A model generated the notes under the pieces. That model searched no databases and had not been told where the DNA came from. It was given only the letters and a program-made list of their open reading frames with translations. The translations under genes and the position numbers were made by a program. From positions 1,765,501 through 1,829,500 of the forward strand of contig NZ_AP024484.1 in NCBI RefSeq assembly GCF_017347605.1: 64,000 nucleotides of DNA, read 5' to 3'. The stretch's first letter is position 1. Each line of letters opens with the position of its first letter. This DNA is from Prevotella herbatica. GTDB lineage: Bacteria > Bacteroidota > Bacteroidia > Bacteroidales > Bacteroidaceae. Shown piece by piece: positions 28,824-38,394 of the stretch.

Positions 28824-30500
28824 ATGATAGTAAAAACAATATTAGCTGCAATGCTGGCAGCGTTGAGTCTGTCTTCTAATGCTCAAACTGCCACATTTAA
28901 GAGTTTCAGTTATAAAGGTAATGATACTCGATTCAATAAGAGTATTGATAACAGTAAGCAATTCTATAATCCAATTCTAGCTGGTTTCTATCCTGATCCG
29001 TCTATATGCAGGGTTGGTGATACATTTTATCTTGTAAATTCTTCATTTTCGTTTTATCCAGGTGTGCCTTTGTCAACAAGTAAGGACTTGGTAAATTGGA
29101 AACCATTAGGACATGTACTTGATCGTAAGTCGCAACTTCCACTTACACATCAGCGTATAAGTGGTGGTATATTCGCACCTGCAATATCATATAATCAGAA
29201 GAATAAGACTTTTTATATGATAACAACTAATGTTGGTGCTGGTAACTTTTTCGTAAAAACAAAAGATCCTTCAAAAGGTTGGAGTGAGCCTATCTATTTA
29301 CCAAAAGTTAACGGAATAGATCCTTCTTTCTTCTTCGATAAAAACGGGCAGGGATATATCGTCCACAATGCTCCTGTTGACGGTGGAGCTGATTATGAAG
29401 GACAACGTGCTATACGAATATTCAAGTTTGATGTCAATGGCGATAGTATCATTGGTAATCATACTCAGATTGTGCGTGGAGGAACTCATGTTCAGAAAAA
29501 TCCTATATGGATAGAAGGTCCTCATCTTTTCCGTGTAGGTAAGTATTATTATCTGATGTGTGCTGAGGGTGGTACGTGTGATTGGCATAGTGAGGTTATA
29601 TTCCGTGCGACTAATCCTATGGGACCATGGATAGAATGTCCAAACAATCCAATCCTTACTCAGCGTACAGGTCTAGATCCTAAGCGCCCTGACATAGTTA
29701 CAAGTACTGGTCATGCTGACATTGTACAGAGTAAGAGTGGAGACTGGTGGGCTGTGTTTTTAGGTTGTCGCCCTTACCAAGATGATTTCTACAACACAGG
29801 ACGTGATACATATTTATTGCCAGTTACATGGAAGAACGGATGGCCAGAGATTTTAGAGAAAGGTAAAGCTGTGCCTACCGTATTATCAAAAACAGACTGG
29901 CAGAAGAAATATAATGTAGCTGATGTCAATCATATGACAGGTAATTTTACATATACTGATAACTTCAAAGATGGCACATTGGACAATCGTTGGATATTCT
30001 TAAGAAATCCTTCTGATTTCTATAAGTTCACAGATGGTGGATTAGAGATTAACGCTAAAGCGGTTAACATAAGTCAACCAGAATCTCCTTCCGCAATCTT
30101 TGTACGTCAACAGCATAATACATTCACAGCAGAGACAGAACTTACCTTCAATCCGTCTGACGAACATCAGCTTGCTGGATTGGTATTGTTGCAGAACGAG
30201 GAATACAATTTTGTATTTGGAAAGACTATGCGTGATGGAAAGTCTGTTGTTACATTGAAAAGGTCAGAAAGAACAAATGTCACAGTTGCTTCTGCAACTC
30301 TTGATAATAGCGAATCACAACAGCCGTTGCGTCTTAAAGTAGAAGGTGATGGTCGTTACTATAGTTTTTACTATGCGGCAGGTAATGGTGCATGGAAACT
30401 ATTGGCGAGTGGAGTTGACGCAGTCAACTTGAGTACTCATCAGAGTGGTGGTTTTATTGGTGCATGTATTGGCTTGTATGCTACATTAAGTAATAAGTAA
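28824..30500 (+). CDS. Glycoside hydrolase family 43 beta-xylosidase/arabinofuranosidase with beta-sandwich C-terminus
   Basis: A 558-residue exported enzyme (signal peptide ending SSNAQ). The propeller has the three expected catalytic residues: Asp58 in GFYPDPSICRVGDTFYL, Asp166 in NGIDPSFFFD and Glu231 in IWIEGPHLFR. Residues about 365-556 form the concanavalin-like C-terminal domain (TYTDNFKDGTLDNRWIFLR) seen in many family-43 xylosidases. It has its own promoter and terminator just past the xus operon. This arrangement and domain type fit release of xylose or arabinose from xylo-oligomers, probably in the periplasm because no lipobox is seen. Confidence 0.9.
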   Translation: MIVKTILAAMLAALSLSSNAQTATFKSFSYKGNDTRFNKSIDNSKQFYNPILAGFYPDPSICRVGDTFYLVNSSFSFYPGVPLSTSKDLVNWKPLGHVLDRKSQLPLTHQRISGGIFAPAISYNQKNKTFYMITTNVGAGNFFVKTKDPSKGWSEPIYLPKVNGIDPSFFFDKNGQGYIVHNAPVDGGADYEGQRAIRIFKFDVNGDSIIGNHTQIVRGGTHVQKNPIWIEGPHLFRVGKYYYLMCAEGGTCDWHSEVIFRATNPMGPWIECPNNPILTQRTGLDPKRPDIVTSTGHADIVQSKSGDWWAVFLGCRPYQDDFYNTGRDTYLLPVTWKNGWPEILEKGKAVPTVLSKTDWQKKYNVADVNHMTGNFTYTDNFKDGTLDNRWIFLRNPSDFYKFTDGGLEINAKAVNISQPESPSAIFVRQQHNTFTAETELTFNPSDEHQLAGLVLLQNEEYNFVFGKTMRDGKSVVTLKRSERTNVTVASATLDNSESQQPLRLKVEGDGRYYSFYYAAGNGAWKLLASGVDAVNLSTHQSGGFIGACIGLYATLSNK

Positions 30501-30545
30501 TTAGTTATTTGATAGGTTTTAATGTTAAGTTAGTTTTTAGCATTC

Positions 30546-30583
30546 CTGATTCTTTGGTCGTGAGATTGAAGAATCAGTTTTTT
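30546..30583 (+). terminator. Terminator after the GH43 gene
   Basis: Nine-base perfect arms (CTGATTCTT at 30546-30554, AAGAATCAG at 30569-30577) are followed by six T residues. Confidence 0.88.
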
Positions 30584-30805
30584 ATATAACGACATTGTGT
30601 AAATGTTCTATTTAAGTAATACATGAGTTGTGCTTAATAAAAATGGACCTGCATCTTTCTTCTGGAAGTGACTTACTGTTGCAAAAGATGTGTAATTTAT
30701 CACTCGTGCCCACTTAAAATGATTAGCTTTTAGTATAACGTATGATAATTACTGTTTGAACCTAGATTTCTCATTGACGATTTGAATTTTGTACATTTAA
30801 GCTAT

Positions 30806-31785
30806 CTTCTCTGCGTTTTTCGTGTTTTTTAGCTACGAAGCTACGGCATTTCTCGCAAAGCCTATAAACAGGGGGGCTGGCGAAACGTAGCTAAGTTCAT
30901 TTAGCTTCGATGAGCTACGTTCTAGCTACGTCAACTTATGTCGTTTTAAGGATGGAATGTATTCTATAAGTGAATTTGTCAAAGAAACGTTAGCTGTATC
31001 TGAGGAACTGAGGATGTATAAATAGATTCAGTAAACGAAAACAGAATTTTCAAGCTTGTTTAAATGTTCTGCTGAATTCCGCTGAATTCTCGGCAAAGAT
31101 ACTGCAAAAATTTTGTCCATGCAATCAGATTTTGTTTGAGCTGTTAGCCAAAGTTATAATTACAAGAGTGTTGCACATCATAATACACGTGCTCACGCAT
31201 GCGCACACTCAGAGTTATTCGTAAAAACAAGTGTCGAAGTGTCTATCCGTTGAGCATCAATTTGTTAGACATCTTTTCGGTTCGAATAAAGCGACGGTTA
31301 TCCGTCGGTAAAATATGGGCGAAAATTTTTATCGTATTGAATTACACTTTACGAAGAATTTCGATGCGTTTACGATGTTTTGCAATCCGTTTGACGTTAT
31401 ATTGCATTGCGTTTTGCGAAGCAATAGGAGGTAAAACATCGTAGAAACGTTTGCATTTCTATATGGAATTAGTTGCGTTTCTATATAGAAACGCATGAGG
31501 AACTCGATATTTTACTGTCAATTCACCGTCACTTCATTTAGTCGAATTCGTCGATAAAATATTGATAATCATTAAGTTGACACTTCGATACTTATATTTT
31601 TCAAAACCCTAAGTGCGCGCGTACCTACACGTACATAATATAAGCAGAAATGGATGACGTAGCTGAAACGTAGCTCGTCGAAGCTAAATAGACCTAGCTA
31701 CGTTTTGCCAGCCCCCCTGTTTATAGGCTTTGCGAGAAATGCCGTAGCTTCGTAGCTAAAAAACACGAAAAACGCAGAGAAGATA
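30806..31785 (-). repeat. Non-coding ~1-kb inverted-repeat element, copy 2
   Basis: Reverse complement of the 1223-2207 element over its whole length, with scattered substitutions and small indels. It shares the terminal CGTAGCT-rich inverted repeats, the 20-bp palindrome (31475-31494) and the identical 108-bp block (31025-31132). With copy 1 it brackets the xylan region in inverted orientation. No transposase gene lies in either copy. Confidence 0.85.
31475..31494. repeat. 20-bp perfect palindrome in repeat copy 2
   Basis: Identical to the palindrome at 1514-1533 in copy 1. Confidence 0.9.
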
Positions 31786-32049
31786 GCTTAAATGTACAAA
31801 ATTCAAATCGTCAATGAGAAATCTCAGGCAAAATATTTATTATATCATACGTTATACTAAAAGCTAATACACTTGAAGTGGCATTAGTAATAATTAATAC
31901 ATATGATATATACTCGCCTATTGCATTTTTTTTATTATAAGAATCTTGTTTAGAAAAAAATGTAAATCATACTTTTACTTATCTATTTATGTAATGATAA
32001 ATTAATTATAAATGTTGCCACATTAGTTAGAAAGATCAATATTTTATTA

Positions 32050-32057
32050 TAACTTTG
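32050..32057 (+). promoter_or_regulatory. -7 promoter box of the membrane winged-helix regulator
   Basis: TAACTTTG matches TAnnTTTG and lies 64 bp before the ATG at 32122. No exact -33 TTTG is seen. Confidence 0.5.
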
Positions 32058-32121
32058 CAAAAACAAAGTAGGCAATGGGCGTTCATCCTTATACCTGTCT
32101 ACAGATAAGTCTATATCAATT

Positions 32122-32877
32122 ATGAGTGAAACAAGCAACAAGATGAAACCATTCCATTCTGTTATCATATTTATGATATTCGTAGTTTGTGCGGCATTAT
32201 CTAGTATGCACAACTACAAGGTAACCAAGGATTCAATAATCCAAGACATGAATCAAGCCTTGAGCCAAACAATATCCCAAAAAGAAAATGGATATATAAC
32301 TCCTGATACGATAATCAATTATCGTCAACACCTGAAAATAGATGCATTGAGAAATCGTTCATTTCTATATTATGCCTGTAACAACAAGGGTAATGTAATT
32401 TGCAGCAGAAAAATAAAATGGAACTCACAACAGTATTCGGTTGAATTTCAAAGTTATGCCAATTGTTCTGCAGCCGACATTATGGGATTGTCTGACCAGC
32501 GGCTACCTGCTTCAATACTAATAATCGGTATTTTGTGGGCGGCATCGTCGATATGGTATTTCAGAAGAAAGTATAAGGGCGTAATTGTTTTAGGCAATAT
32601 GGTGTATTCGGAAGATGAAAATTCTTTTTATGATCTAAGTAAGGCGCCTGTTTTTATGACTCCAATGCAGGAAAAACTAATGATGATGTTTTTCTCATCA
32701 ACAAATCATAAACTCTCCAAAAAACAGATTTGTGATGAATTATGGCCAAAGAAACCAGATGCCAGTGAGACCTTATATACGTTGGTGAGGCGTATAAAGC
32801 CAATAATACAGACTAGAGGAAACCTTAAAATTATATCTGAAAGAGGCAAAGACTACATACTTAGCGTTAACGATTAA
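32122..32877 (+). CDS. Membrane-anchored winged-helix transcriptional regulator
   Basis: A 251-residue one-component regulator. Residues 12-29 and 129-148 are membrane spans, enclosing an extracytoplasmic segment of about 100 residues with four Cys residues (86, 94, 115 and one in the first span region at 23). Residues 175-249 form an OmpR/PhoB-type winged helix (MTPMQEKLMMMFFSSTNHKLSKK, DASETLYTLVRRIKP, ISERGKDYILSV). No receiver or kinase domain is present, so sensing and DNA binding occur in one chain across the membrane. An internal Met at 32143 is an alternative start. It lies 130 bp before the receptor gene and probably controls it. Confidence 0.78.
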   Translation: MSETSNKMKPFHSVIIFMIFVVCAALSSMHNYKVTKDSIIQDMNQALSQTISQKENGYITPDTIINYRQHLKIDALRNRSFLYYACNNKGNVICSRKIKWNSQQYSVEFQSYANCSAADIMGLSDQRLPASILIIGILWAASSIWYFRRKYKGVIVLGNMVYSEDENSFYDLSKAPVFMTPMQEKLMMMFFSSTNHKLSKKQICDELWPKKPDASETLYTLVRRIKPIIQTRGNLKIISERGKDYILSVND

Positions 32878-32977
32878 TTACCAGTGATTCAAGTAATTAA
32901 ATGATTCTGACATTTAGATAAAATAAAATGTCAGACAGATGTCAGGTTGTTTTCAATTCTTTTTTTTAGCATTTTAA

Positions 32978-32985
32978 TATCTTTG
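32978..32985 (+). promoter_or_regulatory. -7 promoter box of the TonB receptor-like gene
   Basis: TATCTTTG matches TAnnTTTG, 22 bp before the ATG at 33008. It gives the receptor its own promoter downstream of the regulator. Confidence 0.55.
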
Positions 32986-33007
32986 TGTGAAAATTTAAAA
33001 CGCAAAG

Positions 33008-35047
33008 ATGAAAAAAACTTGTTTTTTGATTATGTTTGCATTCTCTTTTAATATTCTGAATGCGCAAAACACAAAAGAAATCAATCTGAACGAAGTAACC
33101 GTTAACGCTTCCAGAATTGTGAACAAAGCTAACGGAATGATTATCATACCAACAGAATCACAACGAAAAGCTGCGACTAATGGATACAGCATGCTTGGTA
33201 AAATAGGACTTCCATATATAAGAATTGACGAGACAAAACATTCAATAACAGCCTTAGGCAATCAGGGAGACGTACAAATACGCATAAACAACGTTATTGC
33301 GGCAAAAGAAGATATGCTGGCTGTTAATCCAGTGGATATAATAAGCATAGATTTTATTGATAAACCAGGAGTTAGATATGGGGAAGGAGTTGCTTACGTC
33401 ATCAACATTGTCACACGGCGTGATGAGTCTGGCTACACGTTTGGTACAGATATGATGCAATCTTTAACTGCAAGAAGCGGTAACTATAGCGGTTACGCAA
33501 AGATTAACCATAAAAATTCAGAACTGGGACTGACTTATAATTTATCATATAATGATTTTAGAGGAAACATATATGATGAAAAAGCCCAATATACGCTTAA
33601 TGATGGTTCAAACTACATCATTTCACGCGATGATATCGATTCACGTTCGCGTAATATAGAACATACATTTGAACTAAAATACAACCTCGCTGATTCTGCT
33701 TCATATGTTTTCCAGACATCATTGTCGGCTAATTTTGAGCATACGCCCGGAGACTATAACAAAAGACTTATAACTGACAACGTAAACGAATATATATCTG
33801 AAACAAGAAACAATGGAAACGTAAAGTCACCAGCCCTTGATATTTATTTCTTTCATAAGCTTGGTAATCATCAAAACGTCACAGCAAATTTTGTTGGTAC
33901 TGCTATTTCTACAAATGAGTACAACTACAACGACGAAGGTAGCCCTTATGAATATACCACAAACGGAAATACTTGGTCTATGATGTCTGAGGCAATATAT
34001 GAAAATATATTAAATCCTGTCACGGTATCTGCAGGAATACGCAATAATATAAAATACACCAAAAACAAATATGGTGGCAGTGTAGATACTACAAACAGAA
34101 TGCACAACTATGGAACATATATTTTCGGAGAACTGAAAGGACATTGGAATAAATTGGGATATGTGGGAGGGTTTGGAATTTCAAATCAAAGATATAATCA
34201 AGGGGAAAACGGCTATAACTATTGGCTGATGCGTCCAAAAGCTACGATAAGTTATTCGCTAAACAAAAACTTGGTTATGAATTATAGCTTTGAGATTTAT
34301 GAGCATATATCTAAAATAGCAATGATCAGTGATACTAAAATACGCGAGAATAGTAGAGAATGGACAGTTGGAAATTCAAATCTTGAACCAAACAGAGTTA
34401 CTACTCATACCTTAAGACTGGCATATAGCACAAAAGGATTTAACAGCAAAACAGATATTGAATATAGATTGAACTCAAATCCAAATTTAGCATATTATAC
34501 CAGAACAGAAGATAACCAATTTCTTTATACACAGAAAAATCAGCATGCTATCAATATGCTTATCTTGCAAAACTCAACAAGGTATGACATAATTCAAAAT
34601 GTTATTTCACTTTCTGCATACGCTGGGGTATATCGTTTCTTTAATTATGGAGAGAACTACACGCATGTGCTCACTTCGTATAATATGGGAGGGCGCATAC
34701 AGTTTTATTTGGGGGCTTTCACAATTACAGCAAATGCAGATAACGGTTGGAAGTTTATGGAAGGCGAAACATGGAACAAAGATGCTGGCACAACAGATAT
34801 CGTATGTTCATATCATATTGGTAACTGTGACTTATCAATATACTTGCAACACCCATTTCAAAATAATCCAAAGATAAACCATGCAGAACTTGTGGATAAA
34901 TACATTAAGAAGTCTATGATAATGCATAGCCGTGATAACGGAAATATGTTAACCGTAAACTTTGCATGGAAATTAAGTCATGGTAAAAGATTTCAAGACA
35001 TACAAAGAAAAATGAAAAACAAAGATACTCAAACTGGTATATTATAA
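33008..35047 (+). CDS. TonB-dependent receptor-like outer-membrane protein
   Basis: A 679-residue outer-membrane protein with signal peptide (ending ILNAQ). The N-terminus carries INLNEVTVNASR, which resembles a TonB box region, then a short divergent plug (ITALGNQGDVQIRINNV, VDIISIDFIDKPGVRYGEG, YVINIVTRR). The rest is a barrel of the Bacteroidetes outer-membrane beta-barrel family. There is no carboxypeptidase-D domain and no SusD partner, so it is not a Sus pair. The substrate is unknown. A small exported protein gene follows after only 6 bp and a membrane regulator precedes it, so the three look like one functional unit. Confidence 0.8.
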   Translation: MKKTCFLIMFAFSFNILNAQNTKEINLNEVTVNASRIVNKANGMIIIPTESQRKAATNGYSMLGKIGLPYIRIDETKHSITALGNQGDVQIRINNVIAAKEDMLAVNPVDIISIDFIDKPGVRYGEGVAYVINIVTRRDESGYTFGTDMMQSLTARSGNYSGYAKINHKNSELGLTYNLSYNDFRGNIYDEKAQYTLNDGSNYIISRDDIDSRSRNIEHTFELKYNLADSASYVFQTSLSANFEHTPGDYNKRLITDNVNEYISETRNNGNVKSPALDIYFFHKLGNHQNVTANFVGTAISTNEYNYNDEGSPYEYTTNGNTWSMMSEAIYENILNPVTVSAGIRNNIKYTKNKYGGSVDTTNRMHNYGTYIFGELKGHWNKLGYVGGFGISNQRYNQGENGYNYWLMRPKATISYSLNKNLVMNYSFEIYEHISKIAMISDTKIRENSREWTVGNSNLEPNRVTTHTLRLAYSTKGFNSKTDIEYRLNSNPNLAYYTRTEDNQFLYTQKNQHAINMLILQNSTRYDIIQNVISLSAYAGVYRFFNYGENYTHVLTSYNMGGRIQFYLGAFTITANADNGWKFMEGETWNKDAGTTDIVCSYHIGNCDLSIYLQHPFQNNPKINHAELVDKYIKKSMIMHSRDNGNMLTVNFAWKLSHGKRFQDIQRKMKNKDTQTGIL

Positions 35048-35053
35048 CTAAAG

Positions 35054-35539
35054 ATGAAAAAGATACTTCTTGCTCTTGTAATATTCATCACCGCTTGTTT
35101 TGCTATAAATACGCCAAGAAAAGACGAAAGAAACTTCAAGGATATATTTAAGGAAGAAATGAATTATGCTGAATTCAAGACCTATATTGATCCTGATATG
35201 GGATGCAGTTTCCAATATCCTTCTTTTTTTAGCCAAGAAAGCTGTGATGACGGAACTTGCTGTGTAAGATTTGGATATCATACCAACGACATAAATATGG
35301 TCTTGGAATTAAAGATTTTATATGTAAGAGCGTCCACAGATGTTTTCAAAGAGTCTATATCATCAGGAAACTTAAATAGTTATGCTGGTTATTGCTATCA
35401 TTCACATAATATTGTTTATAGGCATCGCCGTTATGTTCTTACTTTTTTCTATCCACAGGATTACAAACATGCTGTAACACGTATAATTCGTAATCTCAAT
35501 GTGTGGAAACCATTTAAGTATTGTAAGAAAATATTTTAA
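35054..35539 (+). CDS. Small exported protein of unknown function
   Basis: A 161-residue protein with an N-terminal signal sequence (MKKILLALVIFITACFA). The cysteine there could be either a lipobox or part of the hydrophobic core. The mature part contains a Cys-rich centre (DMGCSFQYPSFF, SCDDGTCCVRFGYH) that could form disulfides, and a basic C-terminus. No family was recognised. It follows the receptor gene by 6 bp, so it is in the same transcript and probably acts with the receptor in the periplasm or at the surface. Confidence 0.65.
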   Translation: MKKILLALVIFITACFAINTPRKDERNFKDIFKEEMNYAEFKTYIDPDMGCSFQYPSFFSQESCDDGTCCVRFGYHTNDINMVLELKILYVRASTDVFKESISSGNLNSYAGYCYHSHNIVYRHRRYVLTFFYPQDYKHAVTRIIRNLNVWKPFKYCKKIF

Positions 35540-36009
35540 CTTCGTTTAAAAGATTCATAAACAAATATCAAATGGTATCTTTATAGAATTTTTGATTTCC
35601 TTTTTCATTATCATGTGATTTATTATATCACAATTCTGTTGACATTTTATTTCGATGCTAAAGTTCGCAAATAGTGATGTTCGCTATTTTTATTGGTGCA
35701 TAAAATCAAGGTCTTCAATATTATTATATTTATATTTAAAATGTGTATGTGCTTGATGTATAATAGTAAATATAATAGACATGTATATGATCTCTTTACT
35801 ATTATTCTTTGTTATTATTAAGCAAACACAACCGTTGTTTTAATTCATTTTCACGTGTTGCAATGTTAATCTATGCAAAAATAAGACTCACAAGTGTTAA
35901 TATGTAATGCAAATTAGTATACCTTATCTATTTTTTTCTTAACATTGTAGCACGACTAAATTTCGGAGTATATAATAACGATAGATTTCTTAGACTAATA
36001 ATTTTACAA
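35540..36009. other. AT-rich intergenic region before the polysaccharide locus
   Basis: No gene is visible. A weak hairpin (AAATAG/CTATTT, about 35669-35690) followed by T residues may end the receptor operon. TAAATTTC at 35957-35964 is a one-mismatch -7 box for the following lipoprotein gene. Both are low-confidence. Confidence 0.4.
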
Positions 36010-38379
36010 ATGCAGAACTTTAAATTGCTTTTAGTAGGTGTGGCCATATTGGGCTTCACCTCATGTTCTAATGATGACTCAGTAAATGAAGAGATTCTTA
36101 ATCCATCCGTCACAGGATTGTCAGTGGATGCTTCGTCTGGTTCTTCATTATCTGATTTGGTGCTTAATTTTAAGTCACCTGGAACTCGTGCTGTGGATTA
36201 CACAACACTATCTCTTGGTTTGATTACTGACATGCCATCAGCACCATCTGTTCCAAATGATGCTGCTGATTTTACAAAGGTTGTCAGTTATGGAAACGTT
36301 TCAACAACTAGTAATTCTGTTTATTTAGCTTCTGGCAAAACATATAATGGGGGGCTTGGGCTTGATAATAGAACTTATTACATTTCCGGAGATATGACAC
36401 TTGATAATGTTTGGGGCTCTGGTACAATCTATATTTTGAAAGGTGGTTCTTTAAATCTAAACCATGGTGAAGGAACCTTGTTGAATAATCAAGGTACTAC
36501 TATCTATAATTATGGCACACTGACAACTACTGCCAGTAAATTCTACATTGGCGGTAATGAGACTCTCTATAATGCCGGTAGTTTGGATATTCCTACACAA
36601 ACATTCAAATGTGAAGGCAAGGTATATGTTGGTGGTTACCTAAATACTAAAGGATGGGAATCAAACCAAAATGAACGTGTAAACGTCGTTGGAAATGTTA
36701 CAGTTGCTGATGCCGCATTACAACTAGATGGTAACATCCACGTTGGAGGCTCGTTTACGGCTCCAGCTATTACATTGCAAAACAGTTGTAAATTTGTCAG
36801 TGATTGCTCTATTAAGACCCCTGGTGAATTAAGACTTAATAGCAACAATGTTGTGCTTTATGCAAATTATGTGGAATGTGCAAGTCTTTATCAGTGTGCT
36901 GCGAGTACAATACAGTTAGAAAATGGTGCTTATATTAACTGTGCTGGAACATATACTAACCTTAATAATGGCAATGATGCAAAATTCGTTCTAGAAGGCG
37001 ACAAAGCAATTGCTGTCATAAAGGCCGCAAAGATGATTTGGAATGCAGGCGGAGACGTTCAACGTGTGTATTTATTTCAGACTCCAGGTAGTGGATCTAC
37101 AATAGCTGTAGACTGTGCTTCTTTTGCTCGTCTTGTTAATAATAATGACGAGATTGCGATGGCATTTGACGAATTCTCTTTTGATGGAGGTACCGTTGTT
37201 AATATTCAGGATGAATCTAAAATCCCAGGAAACATAAAGATTGCAAAGACGGATTGCAACCCTGGTTATAATCCTGATCCATCAATACCTACGACTGATC
37301 CAACCGCGCCAACAATAGATGTTATTGCCGAGGTAAACAATGATCATACTCATGATATTTCTGCCACATGTGTTAAGGCATACAAAGGAAATGTTTATGT
37401 TTCTTATCATCAGAGAGGAACTGGTCAAAGTGGATGTCTTGAAGTTTTGAAGACTGCCAACGACAAGACACAGCTATTACAGTTTATTCGTGACCATAAT
37501 AATGAGCTTGATTATAACTCGTTAGCGATTAATCCCAACGTTGGAACATACGGACGTGTTTATGCTGTCGGCAACTCAAATAAAAAGGGTGGTATTATAG
37601 CCTATATTGATTTGACAAGCGATGGATTAATGAATACTAAGGATTCTGTTACAGAAAAGGGAACAGAAAAGCCTTTAAACATAGTTTGTCTTAAAGGGTA
37701 TAAGAAATATGCAACAATTGACAAGGATACAACTGTTGACGGTGATGGTAATAGCGTTGCTATAAACGGAAGTCATATTGAGGTGATGACAACTTCAGGT
37801 TATCGTGTATATGATGCTGCCACGCTTGTTCCTGAAAGTGTGACTAAACTTCCTGGCAAGGCTAAGTTCATTGATATCAATGGTAACACAATGGTAACAG
37901 CTTATCTTGCAACACAGGCACATAATTCCGATGAAGCTATAAAAGCTAATGTTCAGACTTATGCAACTTCTGATTATAAATTAGCAAAGCCTTTAACCGA
38001 GATAACTAATGCTGCAGATATTCAACCAAATAATGGTAAGAATGTCGTCCTTGCTGATGGCAGCAAACTTTACTTATGTACAGGTCGTGACGGATTAAAG
38101 GTGTTTGAGAATGGTACGTTATCATGGAGCTACCAACCAGAAAAAATAACCACTTCTAAGGGTGTTTATAAGGCTTATTGTAACGGTGTTGCCTTTGATA
38201 GCAAATATATCTATCTTGCTTATGGTTCTTATGGCCTTATTATCCTTGACAAGACAACTCATAAAGTTATTGCTCAACGAAAGATGGTTAAATCTGCCAA
38301 CTATGTAACTTTAGCTGATGGTTATATCTATGTGGCTTACGGACGTGATTGTCTGCAAGTCTTCAAGTTAGTAGAATAA
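36010..38379 (+). CDS. Surface lipoprotein with repeat-rich beta N-half and beta-propeller-like C-half
   Basis: A 789-residue lipoprotein (lipobox GFTSC followed by SNDDSVNEE, acidic residues typical of surface-exported Bacteroidetes lipoproteins). Residues about 95-400 are short beta repeats rich in Asn and Gly (YISGDMTLDNVWGSGTIYILKGG, LNNQGTTIYNYGTL, GNVTVADAALQLDGNIHVGG), suggesting a beta-helix. After a Pro/Thr/Asp linker (about 415-435), residues 440-789 contain repeated blades such as VYVSYHQRG, GRVYAVGNS, LYLCTGRDGLKVF, IYLAYGSYGLIIL and IYVAYGRDCLQVF, a propeller pattern. No enzyme motif is seen. It is immediately upstream of the exopolysaccharide genes and may bind or anchor the polymer; this is inference. 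Confidence 0.75.
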   Translation: MQNFKLLLVGVAILGFTSCSNDDSVNEEILNPSVTGLSVDASSGSSLSDLVLNFKSPGTRAVDYTTLSLGLITDMPSAPSVPNDAADFTKVVSYGNVSTTSNSVYLASGKTYNGGLGLDNRTYYISGDMTLDNVWGSGTIYILKGGSLNLNHGEGTLLNNQGTTIYNYGTLTTTASKFYIGGNETLYNAGSLDIPTQTFKCEGKVYVGGYLNTKGWESNQNERVNVVGNVTVADAALQLDGNIHVGGSFTAPAITLQNSCKFVSDCSIKTPGELRLNSNNVVLYANYVECASLYQCAASTIQLENGAYINCAGTYTNLNNGNDAKFVLEGDKAIAVIKAAKMIWNAGGDVQRVYLFQTPGSGSTIAVDCASFARLVNNNDEIAMAFDEFSFDGGTVVNIQDESKIPGNIKIAKTDCNPGYNPDPSIPTTDPTAPTIDVIAEVNNDHTHDISATCVKAYKGNVYVSYHQRGTGQSGCLEVLKTANDKTQLLQFIRDHNNELDYNSLAINPNVGTYGRVYAVGNSNKKGGIIAYIDLTSDGLMNTKDSVTEKGTEKPLNIVCLKGYKKYATIDKDTTVDGDGNSVAINGSHIEVMTTSGYRVYDAATLVPESVTKLPGKAKFIDINGNTMVTAYLATQAHNSDEAIKANVQTYATSDYKLAKPLTEITNAADIQPNNGKNVVLADGSKLYLCTGRDGLKVFENGTLSWSYQPEKITTSKGVYKAYCNGVAFDSKYIYLAYGSYGLIILDKTTHKVIAQRKMVKSANYVTLADGYIYVAYGRDCLQVFKLVE

Positions 38380-38394
38380 TCTCCTTTTATCATA

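Larger units (their letters stand above)
30722..31868. repeat. Extended inverted-repeat arms bounding repeat copy 2
   Basis: Two arm pairs flank copy 2. The inner arms, 30764-30881 and 31707-31824, are 118-bp perfect inverted repeats of each other. The outer arms, 30722-30747 and 31843-31868, are 26-bp perfect inverted repeats. Weaker pairing continues to about 30709 and 31882. The inner arms include the element's terminal repeat plus about 45 bp of flank that copy 1 lacks. Confidence 0.9.
30501..32121. other. Long non-coding region holding terminator, repeat copy 2 and a promoter
   Basis: No gene is supported. In order: the GH43 terminator (30546-30583), the second 1-kb element with extended inverted ends (30709-31882), and the promoter of the next gene (32050-32057). 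One 81-codon frame at 31199-31444 lies inside the repeat and is not credible as a gene. Confidence 0.75.

Noticed and set aside
31199..31444. 81-codon frame inside repeat copy 2
   Set aside because: The matching frame in copy 1 is open for only about 50 codons before a stop, and the base differences between copies mostly change amino acids. That is not the pattern of a conserved protein.
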